A stretch of 64,000 bases of DNA from Thioalkalivibrio sp. ALJ12 (lineage in GTDB: Bacteria; Pseudomonadota; Gammaproteobacteria; Ectothiorhodospirales; Ectothiorhodospiraceae). This document shows, piece after piece, positions 17,636 through 26,223 of this stretch (positions are counted from its first letter, which is position 1; each line of letters begins with the position of its first letter). Where the stretch lies: contig NZ_KB899538.1 in the NCBI RefSeq assembly GCF_000378305.1, forward strand, positions 248,001 to 312,000, in the 5' to 3' direction. The notes under the pieces are model-generated. The model saw only the letters and a program-made list of their open reading frames with translations, was not told the origin of the DNA and did no database searches. A program made the translations under genes and the position numbers.

Positions 17636-18165
17636 TGCTGCGCCGTTGGCTGGCCCACCGCAAATCCACCACCGCCTCCGGCCGACTGGAGGCGATCTGG
17701 ATCGCCGACCAGGCCGGCGCACCCATGTGCGAGCGCGCCGCCGTGGATGTCACCGAAGCGGGCCTGACCGGAGATCGCTACGCCACCGGACATGGCCACT
17801 GGCACACGGTGGAAGCCTGCCCCGTCACCCTCATCTGCAGCGCCGAGATGGAGCGCGCCACACGGCGGGCGCGCCGCCTGCGCCAGCCCGCAACCCCGGT
17901 GCCCGGCGACCACCGCCGCAACCTCGTGGTCAGCGGCCTCCGACGCAGCCCGCGCGCGGGGATCCTGCGCATCGGTGCCGTGCGTTTCGCCATCACCCGG
18001 CCGCGCCCGCCCTGCGGCTGGCTCAACCAGGTGGTCGGCTACAACCTCGCGGGGGCCCTGCGCCAGGACAGCGGTATCTGCCTGCGGCCCTTGGGGCCGG
18101 GCACCATTCGGCGTGGCGACACCGCGCACTGGGAAGCCGCCCAGGGGCATTCAAGAGGTGATTAA
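17635..18165 (+). CDS. MOSC-domain protein
   Basis: 176 aa, ATG overlapping the WYL stop. Recognisable MOSC features are GLTGDRYATGHGHW (residues about 42-55), the ITLIC-like strand and the late motif ITRPRPPCGWLNQ with the conserved Cys of these sulfur-carrier domains. MOSC domains bind sulfur or molybdenum cofactor in sulfurases and reductases. It lacks the N-terminal beta-barrel and any ferredoxin domain. Substrate unknown. Confidence 0.8.
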   Translation: MLRRWLAHRKSTTASGRLEAIWIADQAGAPMCERAAVDVTEAGLTGDRYATGHGHWHTVEACPVTLICSAEMERATRRARRLRQPATPVPGDHRRNLVVSGLRRSPRAGILRIGAVRFAITRPRPPCGWLNQVVGYNLAGALRQDSGICLRPLGPGTIRRGDTAHWEAAQGHSRGD

Positions 18166-18166
18166 C

Positions 18167-18195
18167 GGGGGTGGCTCATTCTGTGAGCCACCCCC
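18167..18195 (+). other. Perfect 12-bp hairpin after the MOSC gene
   Basis: GGGGGTGGCTCA pairs perfectly with TGAGCCACCCCC around a 5-nt loop, directly after the MOSC stop. No T-tract follows. It probably terminates or protects the 3' end. Confidence 0.6.
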
Positions 18196-18239
18196 AGTGC
18201 TACAACGGACCCCAAGATCCAGACCACAGGGAGTCCGAA

Positions 18240-18653
18240 ATGCCGAACAAGACCCAGCAGGCCCGCCCGATCCCCACCCTGCGCGGCTACTACGCCAAGC
18301 GCGGGCGCTACAGCGCCACCGCCACCACCGAGGAACTGCTGCAGACCATCCCGCTGGCCGGCTTTCGCCACCACGATGCGCCGAAGCTGTGGAACGCCCT
18401 GAAGCGCGGCCAGGCCCTGACCCTGCGCCGGGAGCGGCTGAACCCCCACGACGACAAGGCCGTCGCCATCGACTGGGTCGACCACCAACTCGGCTACCTG
18501 CCACGGGACCGCAACGGCCTGGCCGCCGAGCTGCTGGACCGCGACGAGCCCCTGGTGGCCCGCATCCTGGAAAAGCGTGATCACGCCGACCGCCACAGCC
18601 GCCTGGAACTCGGCCTGTACCGCGCCCGCCCCCGGAGCGCTCCCGCGCACTAG
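18240..18653 (+). CDS. Stand-alone HIRAN-domain protein
   Basis: 137 aa from the ATG at 18240 (CAGGGAG upstream). Residues about 45-115 carry the HIRAN pattern: GFRHHDAPKLWNALKRGQALTL, then RERLNPHDDKAVAIDW and HQLGYLPRD. HIRAN domains recognise DNA 3' ends or damaged DNA and are usually fused to helicases or nucleases; here the domain is alone. The highly basic first 35 residues could contact nucleic acid. No partner gene is adjacent. Confidence 0.82.
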   Translation: MPNKTQQARPIPTLRGYYAKRGRYSATATTEELLQTIPLAGFRHHDAPKLWNALKRGQALTLRRERLNPHDDKAVAIDWVDHQLGYLPRDRNGLAAELLDRDEPLVARILEKRDHADRHSRLELGLYRARPRSAPAH

Positions 18654-18677
18654 AGGACGCTCCTGGCCAGGGTGGTG

Positions 18678-20045
18678 CTATCCCACCCAGATCGTCTTGG
18701 CGTTCTGGAACTCGCGGATGCCGAGTTCGGAGAGCTCGCGGCCGTAGCCCGAGTCCTTGACCCCACCGAAGGGCAGGCGCGGGTCGCTCTTGACGATGCC
18801 GTTGACGAAGGCGCAACCGCATTCCAGGCGCCGGGCCAGGGCCTCGCCACGTACCGGGTCGGCGGTCCAGACACTGCCGCCCAGACCGAAACGCGAACGA
18901 TTGGCGAGCGTGATCGCGTGATCCGCGTTGCGTGCGCGGGTCACCGCGGCGACCGGGCCAAAGGTCTCCTCGTCGAAGGCGGGCATACCCGGTTCGACCG
19001 CGTCCAGCAGCGTGGGCGGGTAGAAGTAGCCCGCCCGCTCGAGCGGCTCGCCGCCGGTAACGAGCCGCGCGCCGGCGGCGACACTGCGCCGGACCTGGTC
19101 GTGCAGCTCGTCACGCAGGTCGTCGCGCGCCAGCGGCCCGATATTCGTGTCATCGCTCATCGGGTCGCCGATTACCAGCGCCTCGATGGCCGTCCGAAAT
19201 CGCTCCACAAAGGCGTCCGCGATCGATTCTTCAACGATGAATCGCTTGGCGGCGATGCAGGTCTCGCCGTTATTCTGGAAGCGCCCGCGCACCGCCTGCT
19301 CGACGGTATGGTCGAGGTCGGCGTCCGCCAGCACGATAAAGGCATCGGAGCCGCCCAGTTCCAGCACCGAGGTCTTGAGCGCCTTGCCCGCAGCCGCGCC
19401 CACCGCGCGCCCGGCCCTTTCCGATCCCGTCAGGCTCACGCCCTGCACGCGGGCATCGGCAATGATGCCCTCTACCGCGTCCGACCCGACCGGCAGGTTC
19501 TGGAACACGCCTTCGGGCAGACCGGCTTCAGTGAACACACGCTCCAGGTGCTCGGCGCAGCCTGGGACATTGGAGGCATGCTTGAGTAGCACGGTGTTGC
19601 CGGCAAGGGTCGCCGGGAGCGCCTGACGAAAGGCCTGCCAGTAGGGGAAGTTCCAGGGCATGACCAACAGGACGGTGCCCAGTGGCTGCCAGGCGATGAA
19701 CGAGCGGCTCGCGTCCGAGGCGATCATCGTGTCCTGGAGAAAGTCCGGACCGCGATCGGCGTAGTACTCGCAGCCATTCGCACACTTGTCGACCTCGGCA
19801 CGTGCCTCGACCAGGCGCTTGCCCATCTCCTGAGTGGCAGTGCGCGCCAGCGCCTCGCGCTGATCCCGCAGCACGGCAGCCAGATCGCGCAGGCACTGGG
19901 CCCGTACCGAAGCCGGATGCGCCGCCCAGTCCTGCTGGGCGCTGGCCGCCCGCGCCAGCGCGGCCTCCAGGGCCTCGGGACCCATCCGCGGGTACCGGGC
20001 CAGTGTTTCGCCAGTGGCGGGATTGATCGCGGTCAGGTCGGTCAT
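18678..20045 (-). CDS. NAD(P)-dependent aldehyde dehydrogenase, succinate-semialdehyde type
   Basis: 455 aa from the ATG at 20045 (AGAGG upstream). The catalytic glutamate motif LELGGSDAFIVL (about residue 230), catalytic cysteine NNGETCIAAKRF (about 263) and end motif GGVKDSGYGRELS are intact. The start INPATGETLARYP and overall length match the NAD(P)-dependent succinate-semialdehyde dehydrogenase subgroup. Substrate specificity cannot be proved from sequence. Monocistronic; divergent from the NDUFA9-like gene. Confidence 0.9.
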   Translation of the reverse strand: MTDLTAINPATGETLARYPRMGPEALEAALARAASAQQDWAAHPASVRAQCLRDLAAVLRDQREALARTATQEMGKRLVEARAEVDKCANGCEYYADRGPDFLQDTMIASDASRSFIAWQPLGTVLLVMPWNFPYWQAFRQALPATLAGNTVLLKHASNVPGCAEHLERVFTEAGLPEGVFQNLPVGSDAVEGIIADARVQGVSLTGSERAGRAVGAAAGKALKTSVLELGGSDAFIVLADADLDHTVEQAVRGRFQNNGETCIAAKRFIVEESIADAFVERFRTAIEALVIGDPMSDDTNIGPLARDDLRDELHDQVRRSVAAGARLVTGGEPLERAGYFYPPTLLDAVEPGMPAFDEETFGPVAAVTRARNADHAITLANRSRFGLGGSVWTADPVRGEALARRLECGCAFVNGIVKSDPRLPFGGVKDSGYGRELSELGIREFQNAKTIWVG

Positions 20046-20152
20046 GTCGAGGCCTCTGAAGTTTAAAGGGCGCTTGCGGAACCCGGTTTGAAGATTGACA
20101 GTCACCCGAGTATAAGACCAGCCCCACTGGCTTTCGGAAGGACCTTGGGACC

Positions 20153-21115
20153 ATGTCGATTGATTCGATTCGCTCTGTCTGCCTCCTCGGCGGCACCGGC
20201 TTTGTCGGCCACCAGATCATCCGCCGCCTGATCGATCGCGGTATCCGCGTGCGCGTGCTGTCGCGGCGCCCGCACCGCCACCGTGACCTGCTGGTGAACC
20301 CCGAGGTCGATCTGGTCGAGGGCAGCGCCCACGACCCGGCCACGCTGGAGCGCGTCTTTGCGGGGCAGGACGCGGTGATCAACCTGGTCGGCATCCTGAA
20401 CGAGCGCGGCCGCAACGGCTCGGGCTTTCGCGCCGCGCATGTGGAACTGACGCAGAAGGCCCTGGCGGCCGCCGAAAGCTGCGGAGTGCGCCGCTTCCTG
20501 CAGATGAGCGCGCTGAAGGCCGACATGGAGAACCCGCCCAGCCACTACCTGCGCACCAAGGGCGAGGCTGAACAGCTGGTATTCGCCTGCGATGCGTTCC
20601 CGGTCACGGTGTTTCGTCCGTCGGTGATCTTCGGGCGCGACGACTCCTTCCTGAACCGCTTCGCCACCCTGCTGAAGATCTCGCCGTTCATGCCGCTGGC
20701 AAGGGCGGACGCGGAGTTCGCGCCCGTCTACGTGGGCGATGTCGCCGAGCATTTCGTGGATGCCCTGGAGGATCCGGAGACCTTCGGCGAAGGCTTTGAG
20801 CTGTGCGGTCCGCAGACCTACAGCCTGGAAGAGCTGGTGCGCTATGTCGGCCGCCTGATCGGCCACCGCCGCCCGGTCATCGCGCTCCCCGACTGGGCCG
20901 GAAAGCTGCAGGCCAGCGTGTTCGAGTTCGTGCCCGGCAAGCCGCTGTCGCGCGACAACTTCGCCTCGCTGACCATCGACAGCGTCTGCGAAGGTGAGTC
21001 CCGTCTGCCCTGCCCGACGCGCCTCGAGGCGATCGCCCCGGAGTACCTCGGTGGCGGCATCGAGGCACGCAAGCAGGCCCTGCGCACCCATACCCGCGAG
21101 GTCGACCGCGGCTAG
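20153..21115 (+). CDS. NAD(P)-binding protein, complex I NDUFA9-like / extended SDR
   Basis: 320 aa with GGAAGGA before the ATG. The Rossmann motif [16 protein letters not shown] lies at residues about 11-26 and the atypical-SDR region [21 protein letters not shown] at about 157-177. It lacks the usual catalytic YxxxK and matches bacterial relatives of NDUFA9 or NmrA-like sugar epimerases. It lies 16 nt before cca, a common gammaproteobacterial arrangement. The reaction is unknown. Confidence 0.85.
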   Translation: MSIDSIRSVCLLGGTGFVGHQIIRRLIDRGIRVRVLSRRPHRHRDLLVNPEVDLVEGSAHDPATLERVFAGQDAVINLVGILNERGRNGSGFRAAHVELTQKALAAAESCGVRRFLQMSALKADMENPPSHYLRTKGEAEQLVFACDAFPVTVFRPSVIFGRDDSFLNRFATLLKISPFMPLARADAEFAPVYVGDVAEHFVDALEDPETFGEGFELCGPQTYSLEELVRYVGRLIGHRRPVIALPDWAGKLQASVFEFVPGKPLSRDNFASLTIDSVCEGESRLPCPTRLEAIAPEYLGGGIEARKQALRTHTREVDRG

Positions 21116-21131
21116 CGGCCGCGCGGGCGCC

Positions 21132-22364
21132 ATGCAGACCTATCTCGTCGGGGGCGCGGTGCGCGACCGGCTGCTGGGGCGCCCGGTGCATGAACGCGAC
21201 TACGTGGTGGTGGGCTCCACGCCCGAGGCCATGGAGGCTGCCGGCTTCCGCCCGGTGGGGCGGGATTTCCCGGTCTTTCTGCACCCCGAGACGCACGAGG
21301 AATATGCGCTGGCGCGCACCGAGCGCAAGACCGCGCGCGGCTACCACGGCTTCCAGTTCAATGCCTCGCCCGAGGTCACGCTGGAGGCCGACCTCGAACG
21401 GCGTGACCTGACCATCAACGCGATGGCGGAGGACGCCGACGGCCATCTGATCGACTGCTACAACGGCCAGGCCGACCTCGAGGCGCGCCTGCTGCGTCAC
21501 GTCTCGCCCGCCTTCGCCGAGGACCCGGTGCGACTGCTGCGCGTGGCCCGCTTTGCCGCACAACTGGAGCCATGGGGCTTTCGGGTCGCCGATGACACGC
21601 GGGAGCTGATGCGCGAGCTGGTCACCTCCGGCGAGGTCGATGCGCTGGTACCGGAGCGCGTCTGGGCCGAGTGCGAAAAGGCCCTGAAGAGCCCGGCCCC
21701 GCGCCGCTTCATCGAGGTGCTGCGCGAGGCCGGGGCGCTGGCCCGCCTGTTCCCCGAGATCGAATGCCTGTTCGGCGTCCCGCAGCCGGCGCGCTACCAC
21801 CCGGAGATCGATACCGGCGTGCATACCCTGATGGTGCTGGACCAGGCCACCCGCCTGTCCGAGTCCCCGGAGGTCCGCTTCGCTGCGCTGGTCCACGACC
21901 TCGGCAAGGGCAACACCGACCCCGAGATCCTGCCCAGCCACCACGGCCACGAGGAGCGCGGGGTCGTACTGATCCGCGCACTGGCCGAGCGCCTGCGCAT
22001 CCCCAACCGCTACCGCGAACTGGCCGTGCGGGTCGCGCGCTATCACGGACTGGTGCACCGGGTCTTCGAGCTGCGCCCGAAGACGGTGATGAAACTCGTA
22101 GACGGGCTCGATGCCCTGCGCCGGCCGGACAACGTCGAGCCCTTCCTGCTCGCGGTGGAGGCAGATTTTCGCGGGCGCACCGGCTGGCAGGACAAGCCCT
22201 ATCCCCAGGCCGATGCGGTGCGCCGCGCCGTGGCGGCCGCGCAGGGGGTCGACGTCCAGACCCTGATGGCCGAGGGGCACAAGGGCAAGGCCCTCGGCGA
22301 GGCCCTGGAGCGTGCGCGTATCCGGGCGATCGAGGATGCCCTCCACACCGCCCCGAACCCGTAG
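21132..22364 (+). CDS. cca: Multifunctional CCA-adding tRNA nucleotidyltransferase with HD phosphohydrolase domain
   Basis: 410 aa from the ATG at 21132. The nucleotidyltransferase motif [23 protein letters not shown] (residues 4-26, listed as adjacent segments) supplies the catalytic Asp pair, [11 protein letters not shown] is present, and the RNA-binding core follows. The HD domain ALVHDLGKG (about residue 253) gives the phosphatase/phosphodiesterase activity of gammaproteobacterial class II enzymes. It repairs or adds the tRNA 3' CCA. Its stop codon is embedded in a REP-like inverted repeat. Confidence 0.95.
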   Translation: MQTYLVGGAVRDRLLGRPVHERDYVVVGSTPEAMEAAGFRPVGRDFPVFLHPETHEEYALARTERKTARGYHGFQFNASPEVTLEADLERRDLTINAMAEDADGHLIDCYNGQADLEARLLRHVSPAFAEDPVRLLRVARFAAQLEPWGFRVADDTRELMRELVTSGEVDALVPERVWAECEKALKSPAPRRFIEVLREAGALARLFPEIECLFGVPQPARYHPEIDTGVHTLMVLDQATRLSESPEVRFAALVHDLGKGNTDPEILPSHHGHEERGVVLIRALAERLRIPNRYRELAVRVARYHGLVHRVFELRPKTVMKLVDGLDALRRPDNVEPFLLAVEADFRGRTGWQDKPYPQADAVRRAVAAAQGVDVQTLMAEGHKGKALGEALERARIRAIEDALHTAPNP

Positions 22365-22429
22365 GAGGCCAGCCCTCTGGCCGATCGGCTGTCGGTCCGG
22401 GCCCATCGGCCAGAGGGCTGGCCTCCTAC
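22361..22429. repeat. REP/BIME-like inverted repeat at the cca 3' end
   Basis: Two 25-nt arms (22361-22385 and 22405-22429) are perfectly complementary around a 19-nt spacer. Each begins GTAGGAGGCCAG and contains its own short palindrome (GGCCAG..CTGGCC). The GTAGGAG head and GC-rich palindrome are the hallmarks of REP sequences mobilised by RAYT transposases. The left arm supplies the cca stop (TAG). Confidence 0.8.
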
Positions 22430-22497
22430 AGCAACTTGCCTGGACGAGCGTGCGAACGTACTCTTTCGCCGCTATTGACGTACTCGAGGACTCCGCG

Positions 22498-23154
22498 ATG
22501 GATTTCGCCCTGGCCCGGATGAACATGGTTGAACAGCAGGTCCGTCCCTGGGACGTGCTGGACATGCGTGTACTGGACGTGATGGAAACGCTTCCACGCG
22601 AACGCTTCATGCCGGACGCCTACAAGGCCCTGGCGTACGCCGACTCCGAAATCCCGCTCGGCCATGGCGCGCACACCCTGCCACCGGTGGTGATCGGCCG
22701 CCTGCTGCAGGCCGCCGCCGCGCAGCCGACCGAGACGGTGCTGGAGATCGGTACCGGCTCCGGCTATGTCACCGCCTGCCTGGCACGCCTGGCCGCGCAC
22801 GTCGACTCCATCGAGCGCATTGACGAACTGCGCCTGAATGCGCGCAATACGCTGGTCGACTTGGGGCTGGAGAACGCCAGCCTGCGCACCGCCACCGTGA
22901 CCCCCGAGTGGGCTCCGCCGCGCGAGCGCTATGACGTGATCGTGCTGACCGGCGCGATGACCGAATACAACGACTTCCTCGAACGCTACCTGACCCTGGG
23001 TGGCCGGCTGTTCGTGATCACCGGTGACGGCCCGATCATGCAGGCCAACCTGATTACCCGCACCACCGAGGACAGCGTCCGCCACGACGTGCTGTTCGAG
23101 ACGCGTGTGGAGCCGCTGGTCGGTTTCGAACCGAAACCCGCGTTCGAATTCTGA
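22498..23154 (+). CDS. Protein-L-isoaspartate O-methyltransferase-like protein
   Basis: 218 aa from the ATG at 22498 (CGAGGA upstream). The Pcm-type N-terminus MNMVEQQVRPWDVLD and LPRERFMPDAYKALAYAD precede the SAM-binding motif VLEIGTGSGYVTACLARLA (about residues 81-99). This subgroup often sits just upstream of tolC in proteobacteria and may not act as a repair enzyme, since the substrate-binding loop differs from E. coli Pcm. The family call is firm, the reaction less so. Confidence 0.87.
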   Translation: MDFALARMNMVEQQVRPWDVLDMRVLDVMETLPRERFMPDAYKALAYADSEIPLGHGAHTLPPVVIGRLLQAAAAQPTETVLEIGTGSGYVTACLARLAAHVDSIERIDELRLNARNTLVDLGLENASLRTATVTPEWAPPRERYDVIVLTGAMTEYNDFLERYLTLGGRLFVITGDGPIMQANLITRTTEDSVRHDVLFETRVEPLVGFEPKPAFEF

Positions 23155-23274
23155 CTTCCCACCCCCGGCCGTCCGCCCGCCGGGGTCTCCATCGCAGAAA
23201 CACGGGTCCGCGTGCACATTGCCCGGTGTTTCCCTACGATGGAGCTTTCCCTGTCTATTCAGGAAGCCGCGCCC

Positions 23275-24627
23275 ATGAACCGGTCCGTCAAACGTATTTT
23301 TTCCACGCTGGCGACTGCCGGCATCGCCCTGCTGGTGGCCAGTCCGGCCCCGGCCGCCAGCCTGCTTGAGGTCTACGAGCGCGCCGCGACGGAAGACGCC
23401 GAGCTGCGCGCGGCCAAGGCCGAGTACCGCAGCGTGCTCGAGAACCGCCCGATCGCGCGCTCCGCGTTCCTGCCGCAGATCACCGGTGACGCCGAGGCCG
23501 GCGCCTTCTACAACAACTATCGCAACCGGGACAGCTTCGACGGACGCCAGACCAGCTTTGGCGTATCGCTGATGCAGAGCCTCTACGACCGCCGCAATTT
23601 CATTGAACTGACCCAGGCCGATCTCGAGATTGCGCGCGCGGAGGCCGAACTGGACGCCGCCCGCCAGGACCTGATCCTGCGGGTATCCGAGGCCTACTTC
23701 GATGTACTGGTTGCACAAGAGACACTGGCCTTTCGCGAGGCGGAGCTCGAGGCCATCGGCCGCCAGCTGGAACAGACCGAGCGCCGCTTCGAGGTGGGCC
23801 TGATCGCCAGCACCGACGTGAAAGAGGCCCAGGCCCAGCGCGACATCGCCGTGGCCGAACGCATCGCCGCGGAGAACCAGCTGGACGTGGCGCGCGAACA
23901 ACTCGCGGTAATCACCAATACGTACTGGGACGAACTCGACGTGCTGCGCGAGGATGCCGAACTAACCCCGCCAGAACCGGCCGATGCCCAGGCATGGGTC
24001 GATATCGCGCTGGAAAATAACCTGGAGCTGGCTGCCCAGCGTCTGACCACCGAGACCGCCCGCGAGCAGATCCAGCGTCAGCGCGCCGAGGGCCAGCCAA
24101 GGCTGAACCTGAACGCCTCGGTCAGCGAAAACCGTTTCCACGGTATCGATGACGGCGGCGCTGGCGCGCAGGGCGTGGGGCCCCTGTTCAACGAAGGCAC
24201 CGAGGCCCAGGTGGGCGTGCGCCTGGAGGTGCCGTTCTATACCGGCGGGCGCGTGAGCGCGCTGACCCGCCAGGCCCGCGAGGACTTCCAGGCCGCACAG
24301 GAAGGCCAGTCGCTCGTTGAACGCCGCACCACCCAGGACACGCGCAATGCCTATCTGTCGGTGATCGCGAACAGCTCGCGCGTGCGCGCCCTGGAGCAGG
24401 CACTGATCTCCACCCAGGCCGCCTTCGAGTCGGCCGAAGCCGGGTTCGAGGTCGGCACGCGTACCCAGGTCGACGTGCTGCTGGCCCTGCGCGAGGTGTT
24501 CCGCGCCGAGCGTGACTACGCCGAGGCCCGCTACGGCTTCCTGACCGACTCGCTGCGCCTGCAGCGCGCCGCCGGCCGCCTGAGCGTCGCGGACCTGGAG
24601 TCGATCAACCAGCTGCTGGAGCGATGA
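23275..24627 (+). CDS. tolC: TolC-family outer-membrane channel protein
   Basis: 450 aa from the ATG at 23275 (AGGAAG upstream). A signal peptide (about residues 1-27, ending PAPAAS) precedes two OEP repeats of long helices (coiled-coil heptads, e.g. LEIARAEAELDAARQDLILRV) and strands such as VGVRLEVPFYTGG, as in type I secretion and efflux outer-membrane factors. It trimerises into a periplasm-spanning tunnel. No inner-membrane pump or adaptor is adjacent. It overlaps the isochorismatase gene by 4 nt. Confidence 0.92.
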   Translation: MNRSVKRIFSTLATAGIALLVASPAPAASLLEVYERAATEDAELRAAKAEYRSVLENRPIARSAFLPQITGDAEAGAFYNNYRNRDSFDGRQTSFGVSLMQSLYDRRNFIELTQADLEIARAEAELDAARQDLILRVSEAYFDVLVAQETLAFREAELEAIGRQLEQTERRFEVGLIASTDVKEAQAQRDIAVAERIAAENQLDVAREQLAVITNTYWDELDVLREDAELTPPEPADAQAWVDIALENNLELAAQRLTTETAREQIQRQRAEGQPRLNLNASVSENRFHGIDDGGAGAQGVGPLFNEGTEAQVGVRLEVPFYTGGRVSALTRQAREDFQAAQEGQSLVERRTTQDTRNAYLSVIANSSRVRALEQALISTQAAFESAEAGFEVGTRTQVDVLLALREVFRAERDYAEARYGFLTDSLRLQRAAGRLSVADLESINQLLER

Positions 24628-25187
24628 CCGTCGATCCACACGCCCGCTGCGACCGTGCCCGTTCCCGCCTGGTCCTGATCGACCTGCAGGAGCGGCTGCT
24701 GGCCGCAATGCCGGACAGCGAACGCGATGCGGTGGAACGCCACACCGCACGGCTCGTCGAGGCCGCGCGCAAGCTGGACATCCCGATCGAGGTCTCGCGC
24801 CAGTATCCGAAGGGGCTGGGCGAGGTGACCGCGAGCCTGCAGCAGGCACTGGACGGACATGGCACGCTGACCGACAAGACGGCCTTCTCCTGCTGCGCGG
24901 AAGACGACCTCCACGCGCGCCTGACCGGCGGCGACCAGATCATCCTGACCGGCGCCGAGACACATATCTGCGTCACGCAGACGGCCCTGGAACTGCTGGA
25001 CGCAGGTGTTACCGTGTTCGTGGTCGAGGATGCGGTCTGCTCGCGCGACGCCACGCGCAAGCGCAACGGACTGGAGCGACTGCGCGCGGCGGGCGCGATC
25101 ATCACGAACCACGAATCGGTACTGTTCGAGTGGCTGCGCGACGCGGCCGACCCGCAGTTCCGCGAGCTCAGTCAACTGATCCGCTAA
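24624..25187 (+). CDS. Isochorismatase-family cysteine hydrolase
   Basis: 187 aa, ATGA overlap with the tolC stop. The catalytic triad of this fold is visible: Asp in LVLIDLQERLL, Lys in LTDKTAFSCC and Cys in GAETHICVTQTALEL. The subgroup resembles YcaC-like hydrolases of unknown substrate. Translational coupling to tolC is clear, but the functional tie is not. Confidence 0.88.
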   Translation: MTVDPHARCDRARSRLVLIDLQERLLAAMPDSERDAVERHTARLVEAARKLDIPIEVSRQYPKGLGEVTASLQQALDGHGTLTDKTAFSCCAEDDLHARLTGGDQIILTGAETHICVTQTALELLDAGVTVFVVEDAVCSRDATRKRNGLERLRAAGAIITNHESVLFEWLRDAADPQFRELSQLIR

Positions 25188-25211
25188 CGATAGACGGGGA
25201 GAAACGCAGGG

Positions 25212-25358
25212 ATGCGCATGCTAGGAAACATTCTGCTGGGCGCGTGGCTGATCCTGTTCGGCCTGCGCGGCCTGCTGGGGCTGCAGTTTCAGTACGACCA
25301 CTATGTGATCAGCGGTCTGGCCGTGATCGCGGGTATCCTGTTCATCCTGCGACGTTAA
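25212..25358 (+). CDS. Small two-helix membrane protein, 48 aa
   Basis: The ORF begins ATGCGCATG after GGGGAG...CAGGG and encodes about 48 residues. Two hydrophobic stretches (residues about 4-21, ILLGAWLILFGLRG, and about 31-45, ISGLAVIAGILFIL) are separated by a polar turn QFQYDHY and end in RR. This is typical of small inner-membrane proteins. It fills the gap between the isochorismatase and P-loop NTPase genes with only 13-24 nt on either side and strong codon bias, so it is probably real. Function unknown. Confidence 0.7.
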   Translation: MRMLGNILLGAWLILFGLRGLLGLQFQYDHYVISGLAVIAGILFILRR

Positions 25359-25371
25359 ACGAAACCCGGAC

Positions 25372-26223
25372 ATGCGCCTTTCGCCCGAAGAATACCGCCA
25401 ACTGGACCATCGCCGGATCACCCTGCTAGGGATGTCCGGTGTCGGCAAGACGCGCCTGTCCAACATGCTCCGACGCGAGGAGTGGTTCCACTACTCGGGT
25501 GACTACCGCATCGGCACGCGCTACCTGAGCGAACCGATCCTGGACAACATCAAGGCCCAGGCGATGGCCGTGCCGTTTCTGCGCGACCTGCTCCGCTCGG
25601 ACTCGATCCAGATCATCAACAACATCACGGTGGACAACCTGCACCCGGTCGCGAGCTTCCTCGGCAAGCTCGGCAACCCGGAACAGGGCGGCCTGCCGCT
25701 GACCGAGTTCAAGCGCCGCCAGAACCTGCACCACGAGTCCGAGGTGCAGGCGATGCTCGACGTGCCGGACTTCATCCACAAGTCGCAGACGCTGTTCGGC
25801 TATCCGCATTTCGTCAACGACGCCGGCGGCTCGGTCTGCGAACTGGACAGCCCCGGCGTCCTGGAGACCCTCGCCGAGCACACGCTGATCCTCTACATCA
25901 AGGCGACTGACGAAGACGAGCGCCAGCTGATCGAGCGCGCGGAACGCGACCCGAAGCCGCTGTACTACCGCGAGGCCTTCCTCGACCAGCAGCTTGCCGA
26001 GTACATGCGCGACGAGGGGCTGGACTATGTCGCCCAGATCGACCCGGACGCCTTTGTGCGCTGGGTGTTCTCGCGCCTGTTCCGCGCGCGCCTGCCACGC
26101 TACGAGGCAATCGCGGAGGCACACGGCTACACCATCAGCACCACCGAGCTCGCGCAGGTCCGCAACGCCGCGGACTTCGACGACCTGGTGTGCATGGCCC
26201 TGGAGCGGGAGGCGCGACTGTAA
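25372..26223 (+). CDS. P-loop NTPase of unknown role, coupled to metA
   Basis: 283 aa. Walker A GMSGVGKTRLSNML lies at residues about 20-33, preceded by a strand (RRITLL). No TKxD/NKxD GTP-specificity motif is obvious, so a kinase-like or ATPase role is as likely as GTPase. The segment HTLILYIKATDEDERQLIERA resembles a lid or interaction helix. Its stop overlaps the metA start (TAATG), a tight coupling. Function unknown. Confidence 0.82.
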   Translation: MRLSPEEYRQLDHRRITLLGMSGVGKTRLSNMLRREEWFHYSGDYRIGTRYLSEPILDNIKAQAMAVPFLRDLLRSDSIQIINNITVDNLHPVASFLGKLGNPEQGGLPLTEFKRRQNLHHESEVQAMLDVPDFIHKSQTLFGYPHFVNDAGGSVCELDSPGVLETLAEHTLILYIKATDEDERQLIERAERDPKPLYYREAFLDQQLAEYMRDEGLDYVAQIDPDAFVRWVFSRLFRARLPRYEAIAEAHGYTISTTELAQVRNAADFDDLVCMALEREARL

